Shown here: positions 6,391-10,109 of the stretch, piece after piece
How positions within the stretch are numbered: position 1 is the stretch's first letter
Layout: every line of letters begins with the position of its first letter
Origin: Actinomycetota bacterium
GTDB lineage: Bacteria > Actinomycetota > Humimicrobiia > Humimicrobiales > Humimicrobiaceae
Length of the DNA: 10,109 bases
Assembly: GCA_022865545.1 (NCBI GenBank)
Contig: JALHTA010000434.1
Location: forward strand, 1 to 10,109
Direction: 5' to 3'
The notes under the pieces: generated by a model
The model's database searches: none
What the model was told of the DNA's origin: nothing
The model's input: only the letters and a program-made list of their open reading frames with translations
Position numbers and translations under genes: made by a program

Positions 6391-6436
6391 ATTAAATATT
6401 TCAAGATTTTTAGAAATTTAATCCAGGGGAGATATT

Positions 6437-6787
6437 GTGAAGGATAAAGTAAGAGACAGCCTGGTAGTAGTATGGTCCAGTGGGGATAGGGATGTTGCGG
6501 AAAAGATGGTCTTTATGTATACGCTTAATTCTAAATTAAGGCAGTGGTGGAAGGAAGTCACCCTTATTATCTGGGGACCGTCAGCAAAACTGATTTCTGA
6601 GGATATAGAACTTCAGGATTATTTAAAAAAATTAAAAGATGCCGGGGTCAGGCTTGAAGCCTGCATAACTTGTGCTGATATGTACAGGGTATCAAAAAAA
6701 TTAACTACCCTGGGTGTTGATGTAAAACCAATGGGACTTCCACTTACAGAATATTTGAAAGAGGGAAAGGCAGTTATAACTTTTTAA
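6437..6787 (+). CDS. DsrE-family protein (stand-alone)
   Basis: 116-residue soluble protein of the DsrE/DsrF-like fold. The N terminus VVVWSSGDRDVAEKMVFMYTLNSK (about 10-33) gives the first strand and helix, followed by VTLIIWGPSAKLI (41-53), a second core strand with a conserved WGPS, then LKDAGVRLEACITCADMYRV (66-85) with cysteines C76 and C79, of which one is the likely reactive or sulfur-carrying position in this family, and a C-terminal GLPLTEYLKEGKAVITF. Related proteins take part in sulfur transfer or sulfur oxidation, but many members are of unknown function and the single-gene setting here, without dsrF, dsrH or tusA partners, does not tell the role. The start is GTG, with GGGGAG (6426-6431) 5 bases upstream. 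It has its own promoter and is followed 48 bases later by the end of a convergent flavin reductase gene. Confidence 0.88.
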   Translation: MKDKVRDSLVVVWSSGDRDVAEKMVFMYTLNSKLRQWWKEVTLIIWGPSAKLISEDIELQDYLKKLKDAGVRLEACITCADMYRVSKKLTTLGVDVKPMGLPLTEYLKEGKAVITF

Positions 6788-6835
6788 ATATTAGAATATA
6801 TCCATACTTCATTATGTAGCTAATAATTTAAACTT

Positions 6836-7405
6836 CTAACTAATATTTTTACCTATTGAAAATGCTTTACCCAGATGTTTTCCGACCGACCAGTAATTTC
6901 GGGTTCCGGGATCAAAGATTATGGGGTCGATTTTCTTTATATCAGGTTTTCCGTCTTCCCCGAGTATTTTGGGATCAGCTTTTATATCCATTATCTCTCC
7001 GATGAATTGAGTATGGAGACCGATCTCAATACTCTTGAGAAGCTTGCATTCAAGAATAAATGGAAATTCCTCACCATAGGGTGCATCAACAAGATCGCTC
7101 TTTACAGGGGTGATGTTTATCTTTGAAAACTTGTCCTGGTCTCGCCCTGATGCAATACCGCAATAATCAGCTTCAGCCACCATTTCTGCCGGTGCAATAT
7201 TTACTGTAAATGCACCTCTTGATATTATACTAGCATAGCTGTAAGTCGCTTTCCTTAAAGAGACTGCCATACATGGGGGAACGGAACAGCAGATCCCACC
7301 CCAGGCTGCTGCCATCAGGTTTGGGTTCCGGTCATCGTCATAGGTCCCAACCAGAAATACCGGTGTGGGATATGCAATAGTCTTTGCACCAAGTGATTTT
7401 TTCAT
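6836..7405 (-). CDS. Flavin reductase family protein (flavoredoxin-like FMN-binding)
   Basis: 189-residue cytoplasmic FMN-binding split-barrel protein of the flavin reductase/flavoredoxin family, expected to bind FMN and act in NAD(P)H- or ferredoxin-linked electron transfer. The core signatures are [20 protein letters not shown] (14-33), [27 protein letters not shown] (34-60), RGAFTVNI (63-70) around the FMN site, and a C-terminal [20 protein letters not shown] (160-179). Three cysteines (C39, C40, C45) cluster near the flavin site. The ATG at 7405 is chosen because AAGGAG (plus-strand 7415-7420) lies 9 bases upstream; an in-frame TTG at 7426 would add 7 residues but would place this ribosome binding site inside the coding region. 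It is convergent with the DsrE gene and divergent from the Fe-S aldo/keto reductase gene 265 bases away. The electron partner cannot be told from sequence. Confidence 0.9.
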   Translation of the reverse strand: MKKSLGAKTIAYPTPVFLVGTYDDDRNPNLMAAAWGGICCSVPPCMAVSLRKATYSYASIISRGAFTVNIAPAEMVAEADYCGIASGRDQDKFSKINITPVKSDLVDAPYGEEFPFILECKLLKSIEIGLHTQFIGEIMDIKADPKILGEDGKPDIKKIDPIIFDPGTRNYWSVGKHLGKAFSIGKNIS

Positions 7406-7414
7406 GACAGGCTT

Positions 7415-7420
7415 CTCCTT
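7415..7420 (-). promoter_or_regulatory. Ribosome binding site that fixes the flavin reductase start
   Basis: AAGGAG on the minus strand, 9 bases before the ATG at 7405. It favours this ATG over the in-frame TTG at 7426, which would put the site inside the gene. Confidence 0.7.
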
Positions 7421-7670
7421 ATACAAGTTTTTTTAATCAATTTATGTGCTTAATATACAAATATACTGAAATAATTCTAAATAATATATATTTTTTATAC
7501 AATATTGAATCCTTAAGATTTCAGACAATTCCAGTACGGAGTCCCTTTAAATTGAGTTTGGAAATAATATTGAATATGAGATACTTTAAATATAAGCAAT
7601 AATAATAAATGTATTTAAGCTTAAAAGAAAATAGAGTTTTAAAATCATATATATTGAGTCAGGAGATTAA

Positions 7671-8696
7671 ATGAAATATAAGAGGCTGGGGAAAACAAAC
7701 CTGGAAGTCTCACAGCTTGGATTTGGAGCGGTACAGATCTGCAGGGTGCCGGAAACAGAGGCAGTCAACCTGGTAAGAGAAGCAGTAAACAGCGGTTTAA
7801 ACCTTATCGATACAGCACATGACTACCCGGATAGTGAAGATATTCTGGGAAGGGCTCTAAAGGGTTTGAGGGACAAGGTGATTATCTCCACTAAATCCGG
7901 CAAGACATCCAGGGAAGAGTTTCTGGATGAGTTAAACACCAGCCTGAAGAGATTAAATACTGACTACCTTGATATTTTTCTCTTCCATGGTACTTCGAAA
8001 AGTGAAAACCTTGATAAACTTATTAAGAACGGTGTAGTTGAAGCACTGCTTAAAGAAAGAAAAAAGGGGAAGGTAAGATTTATAGGCTTTTCATGCCACA
8101 ATCCTGATATTATTGACAGATTCTATGAAGTGGCAGATTTTTCTGCATTGATGATACCTATCAATTTCGTCTCTACTGAATTTGTGGACAAGAATTACAA
8201 AAAATTAGTGAAAAACGATATTGGAATAATGGCAATGAAACCCCTGGGTGGCGGCAGAATAGAGGATGCCAGGGTGAGCCTTAAATATATCAACCAGTAT
8301 GAAAAAGTCATACCCATAATAGGTATGCAGAGCATTAGGGAGCTTGAGGAGAACCTGGAGCTTGTCAATATTAAAGAACCGCTTGATGATGGGGACAGGC
8401 AGACAATAGAGAATATTAGAAAAGAACTTGGAGATAAATTTTGCAGGGGTTGTGGATACTGTCTTCCCTGTGAGCAGGGTATAAATATCACGGATGTCAA
8501 TTACATAAAGGTATTTTTTAAGCAGTTTCCCTTCGATAGGGTCGTAAATCCTGAGAGGGACAAAGTAGTGGAACATGTGGATGAATGTATTGAATGCGGA
8601 AAGTGCATTGAGAGATGCCCATATAGCCTTGAAATAATAGATATGCTAAAAGAAAACAGGGACTATTATTTTATGAGAAAAGAAATGGGTAAATAA
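7671..8696 (+). CDS. Aldo/keto reductase with two C-terminal [4Fe-4S] cluster motifs
   Basis: 341-residue oxidoreductase combining an aldo/keto reductase TIM barrel (about 1-240) with a ferredoxin-like C terminus. The barrel opens with MKYKRLGKTNLEVSQLGFGA and carries the AKR catalytic tetrad: D47 and Y52 in LIDTAHDY, K75 in ISTKSG, and H106 in IFLFHG. SCHNPD (141-146), MKPLGGG (189-195) and IIGMQS (216-221) line the cofactor side. The C-terminal part has C258-x2-C261-x2-C264-x2-C267 in FCRGCGYCLPCEQGI, and a classical C306-x2-C309-x2-C312-x3-C316-P in CIECGKCIERCPY, so up to two [4Fe-4S] clusters. This layout is known for a bacterial and archaeal AKR branch of anaerobes whose substrates are mostly undefined; electron exchange between NAD(P)H chemistry and Fe-S carriers is inferred. 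AGGAGA (7661-7666) lies 4 bases before the ATG. It is divergent from the flavin reductase gene; a tRNA gene follows on the opposite strand. Confidence 0.94.
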   Translation: MKYKRLGKTNLEVSQLGFGAVQICRVPETEAVNLVREAVNSGLNLIDTAHDYPDSEDILGRALKGLRDKVIISTKSGKTSREEFLDELNTSLKRLNTDYLDIFLFHGTSKSENLDKLIKNGVVEALLKERKKGKVRFIGFSCHNPDIIDRFYEVADFSALMIPINFVSTEFVDKNYKKLVKNDIGIMAMKPLGGGRIEDARVSLKYINQYEKVIPIIGMQSIRELEENLELVNIKEPLDDGDRQTIENIRKELGDKFCRGCGYCLPCEQGINITDVNYIKVFFKQFPFDRVVNPERDKVVEHVDECIECGKCIERCPYSLEIIDMLKENRDYYFMRKEMGK

Positions 8697-8743
8697 TTGG
8701 CAGACTCCCTCGCTTCGCTCAGTTAAGTCTTTTCAAGTCCTAA

Positions 8744-8765
8744 GGAACATGGATCCACCATGTCC
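8744..8765. repeat. Small hairpin between the aldo/keto reductase and tRNA genes
   Basis: ACATGG (8747-8752) and CCATGT (8758-8763) pair around a 5-base loop, extended by GG (8744-8745) with CC (8764-8765) after a single bulged base. It lies about 20 bases past the 3' end of the tRNA on the minus strand, so it may mark the tRNA transcript end, but no T-run follows on that strand. Confidence 0.35.
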
Positions 8766-8784
8766 CTAACTGGTTTATACCTAC

Positions 8785-8860
8785 TGGTGGAGATGAGCGG
8801 ACTTGAACCGCCGACCTCTTGTCTGCCAGACAAGCGTTCTCCCATCTGAACTACATCCCC
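8785..8860 (-). tRNA. tRNA-Ala (anticodon GGC)
   Basis: A 76-base cloverleaf folds on the minus strand: acceptor GGGGATG with CATCTCC, including the G3-U70 wobble pair that is the identity element of alanine tRNAs; D stem GTTC/GAAC; anticodon stem CTTGT/ACAAG with loop CTGGCAG, anticodon GGC; five-base variable loop AGGTC; T stem GGCGG/CCGCT with the loop TTCAAGT; discriminator A and an encoded CCA (8785-8787). It decodes GCC and, by wobble, GCU. It stands alone, without other tRNAs, and its 3' end shows no second copy in the window that would mark an integrated element. Confidence 0.97.
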
Positions 8861-8872
8861 ACACAGGTACAT

Positions 8873-8901
8873 ATAATACTTTATCGAATTTAATTTATAA
8901 A
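8873..8901 (-). promoter_or_regulatory. Promoter for tRNA-Ala
   Basis: On the minus strand TTTATA (plus-strand 8896-8901, 4/6 to TTGACA), a 17-base spacer and TATTAT (plus-strand 8873-8878, 5/6) end 12 bases before the mature 5' end of the tRNA, a typical distance. Confidence 0.5.
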
Positions 8902-8942
8902 GCAAATTATCTCCATAATTTCTTCATTTTTAATTTGTAAAA

Positions 8943-8948
8943 TATAAT
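8943..8948 (+). promoter_or_regulatory. Candidate -10 box for the adaptor lipoprotein gene
   Basis: A perfect TATAAT lies 44 bases before the ATG at 8993. A poor -35 (TTCTTC at 8920-8925, 17 bases upstream) and the AT-rich setting limit confidence. Confidence 0.35.
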
Positions 8949-8992
8949 ATAAAAATCATAAACTAAATAAAAAATCTACAAAAGGAATTAAG

Positions 8993-10109
8993 ATGGATCC
9001 AAAAATGAAAAAAATCTCTATCCTCACTAGCTTAGCTATTATAGTTTTGATTGCTTTGATGGTCCTGACTTCATGCAGCGGGGCGGGGGTACTTGGCAAG
9101 TTAGGTAATAATGAGGAGGATTCGGCAGAGGATGGTATAGAAATATTTGAACTGGAAACAGGTGATATCATACAGCTAGTTGCAACTACCGGCTCGGTAG
9201 ACTCAAGCACACAGAATTATTATACGCTTCAGGTTTCCGGTGAAATAATTTCTGCTATGAAAAAAGGGGACTATTTCAGGGAAGGAGATTTATTGGTCGA
9301 ATTAGATAATTCCGATGCTATGGACCAGCTGGAACAGATCGCAATGGATATAGTGGATGCTGAAAGCTCCCTGAGAACTGCCCGCATGAACTATCAAAGT
9401 GCTCTTGATGCAAACCATATAGCCATTCAACTGGCAGAATTAAATACAGAAGGAGCAGAGAGATCGACACAAAGTGCACTTGTATCACTGGAGACTGCTA
9501 ATAGAAGTGCTCAGCTATCACTGGAGAGCGCCCAGCAGGCTCTGGAAAATGCACAGAATGTGCAGGATGTGGAATCTGCAGAAAACACAGTAGAATCTGT
9601 AAAAAGCTCTAACCGCTCCTCCACTAATCAGGCAGAAACTTCTTATGAACAGTCTGTCGATAATCAATCAACCAGTTACTGGAACAATCTTTCCAGCCTG
9701 CAATCAGCCGAGACTCAAATAGCAATGACTGCCGAGAATATAAAACAAACTGGATTAGTAGTAGAAGCAGCAAAGGGGGAAATGGAAGATGCAGAGGAAG
9801 GCCTCCAGGACTATAAATTCTTTGCCCCTTATAATGGAGTAGTATTATCTACTGACTTCAGGATGGGTGAGCAGGCAAATGGATCTACTTTGATCTCCCT
9901 GATAAGTGATGAGTTCATAGTAAAAGTAACCATAAGCGAGAATGATATATTCAAGATTTCTGAAGACAATGAAGCCTCGATCACCTTTGATGCCTATTCT
10001 GGACTGGAGTTTGATGGCAGGGTGATAGAAATAATTCCTATTTTAGTAAATGATGGTGGCATCACATCCTATGAAGTATTACTTGAATTTGAAACAGGAG
10101 AAGATATTG
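8993..10109 (+). CDS. RND/ABC efflux periplasmic adaptor lipoprotein (HlyD/MacA-like), 3'-truncated by the window edge
   Basis: 372 residues are visible and the frame is open to the window end. The protein starts with a lipoprotein signal: basic N terminus, hydrophobic residues 9-24 and lipobox LTSC with the lipidated Cys at 28. A flexible acidic linker (NNEEDSAEDG) follows, then the first half of a lipoyl/barrel-sandwich domain (TTGSVDSST ... SGEIISAMKKGDYFREGDLLVELDNSD, about 65-107), a long Ala/Ser/Gln/Glu-rich helical hairpin (about 110-270), the second lipoyl half with FFAPYNGVVLSTD and GEQANGS (about 278-300), and the start of the beta-barrel domain (VKVTISENDIFKISE). This is the order of HlyD-family membrane fusion proteins that link an inner-membrane pump (RND or MacB-type ABC) to an outer channel. 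The partner pump would be expected just downstream. AAGGA (8982-8986) supports the ATG at 8993, 6 bases on. Confidence 0.9.
   Translation, partial: MDPKMKKISILTSLAIIVLIALMVLTSCSGAGVLGKLGNNEEDSAEDGIEIFELETGDIIQLVATTGSVDSSTQNYYTLQVSGEIISAMKKGDYFREGDLLVELDNSDAMDQLEQIAMDIVDAESSLRTARMNYQSALDANHIAIQLAELNTEGAERSTQSALVSLETANRSAQLSLESAQQALENAQNVQDVESAENTVESVKSSNRSSTNQAETSYEQSVDNQSTSYWNNLSSLQSAETQIAMTAENIKQTGLVVEAAKGEMEDAEEGLQDYKFFAPYNGVVLSTDFRMGEQANGSTLISLISDEFIVKVTISENDIFKISEDNEASITFDAYSGLEFDGRVIEIIPILVNDGGITSYEVLLEFETGEDI

Larger units (their letters stand above)
6122..6436. other. 315-bp AT-rich divergent promoter region
   Basis: No gene is seen. The spacer separates the starts of the radical SAM gene (minus) and the DsrE gene (plus) and holds one good promoter candidate for each. 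In the radical SAM leader there is a 6-bp hairpin, AGCTTA (6190-6195) with TAAGCT (6204-6209) around an 8-base loop, and a wider AGGCT/AGCCT pair lies upstream. No recognised riboswitch, in particular no cobalamin riboswitch, is evident. Confidence 0.6.

Noticed and set aside
8698..8705. TGGCAGAC as a second copy of part of the tRNA (possible attachment site)
   Set aside because: Only 8 bases match the tRNA anticodon region, in opposite orientation, and no integrase is nearby; chance is the simpler explanation.
8702..8733. Intrinsic terminator after the aldo/keto reductase (AGACT ... AGTCT followed by TTTT)
   Set aside because: The stem is only 5 bp around a 19-base loop, too weak to claim as a terminator.
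8723..8905. Minus-strand 60-codon frame across the tRNA
   Set aside because: It is a translation of the tRNA-Ala gene itself (the GERLSGRQEVGGSSPL type of product), a well-known false gene call.
8956..9210. Minus-strand frame of 84 codons opposite the adaptor start
   Set aside because: It lies antisense to the lipoprotein signal and first domain of the HlyD-like protein, and shows no domain of its own.

Overview
The window is an AT-rich stretch of bacterial chromosome; spacers are clearly more AT-rich than genes. Bacterial origin is supported by Shine-Dalgarno sequences of the GGAGG type, sigma-70-like promoter hexamers (several TATAAT/TATTAT boxes, one perfect TTGACA), a lipobox lipoprotein, and a tRNA gene that encodes its own CCA end. 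The gene set (a Cys-rich Fe-S aldo/keto reductase, a cobalamin-binding radical SAM enzyme, a stand-alone DsrE protein, a flavoredoxin-like flavin reductase) suggests an anaerobe. The phylum cannot be fixed from sequence alone; an uncultivated anaerobic lineage of the Actinomycetota (OPB41-like) or Atribacterota kind is only a guess.

Layout. 1-1235: the 3' three quarters of a glycerol kinase gene (glpK), followed by a broken 23-codon remnant of an FAD-dependent glycerol-3-phosphate dehydrogenase that stops just before its nucleotide-binding glycine motif. 1248-1613 (minus): a small zinc metallopeptidase-family protein. 1745-3556: a GalT-type nucleotidyltransferase and an uncharacterised two-TM protein, probably co-transcribed. 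3557-4088: a 532-bp spacer, the first part relatively GC-rich and the second extremely AT-rich. 4089-4493: a DUF4332 helix-hairpin-helix protein, convergent with a B12-binding radical SAM/DUF4070 enzyme (4628-6121, minus); an imperfect inverted repeat lies between them. 6437-6787: DsrE-family protein. 6836-7405 (minus): flavin reductase. 7671-8696: aldo/keto reductase with two C-terminal [4Fe-4S] motifs. 8785-8860 (minus): tRNA-Ala(GGC). 8993-end: an HlyD/RND-type adaptor lipoprotein that runs off the window.

Most genes stand alone or in pairs, in alternating orientation and with their own candidate promoters, so this is mainly a mosaic of small transcription units and not a pathway cluster. 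The one clear metabolic link is glycerol use at the left edge, and it is broken by the dehydrogenase truncation. Several proteins look redox-related (radical SAM, DsrE, flavin reductase, Fe-S aldo/keto reductase), but nothing in the sequence ties them into one system. I do not see a CRISPR array, transposase, phage gene or toxin-antitoxin pair, and I did not find convincing evidence of a new multi-gene system. The best points for a second look are the truncated glp gene, the uncharacterised membrane protein with the unusual spacer behind it, and the HpnP-like radical SAM enzyme without hopanoid genes beside it.
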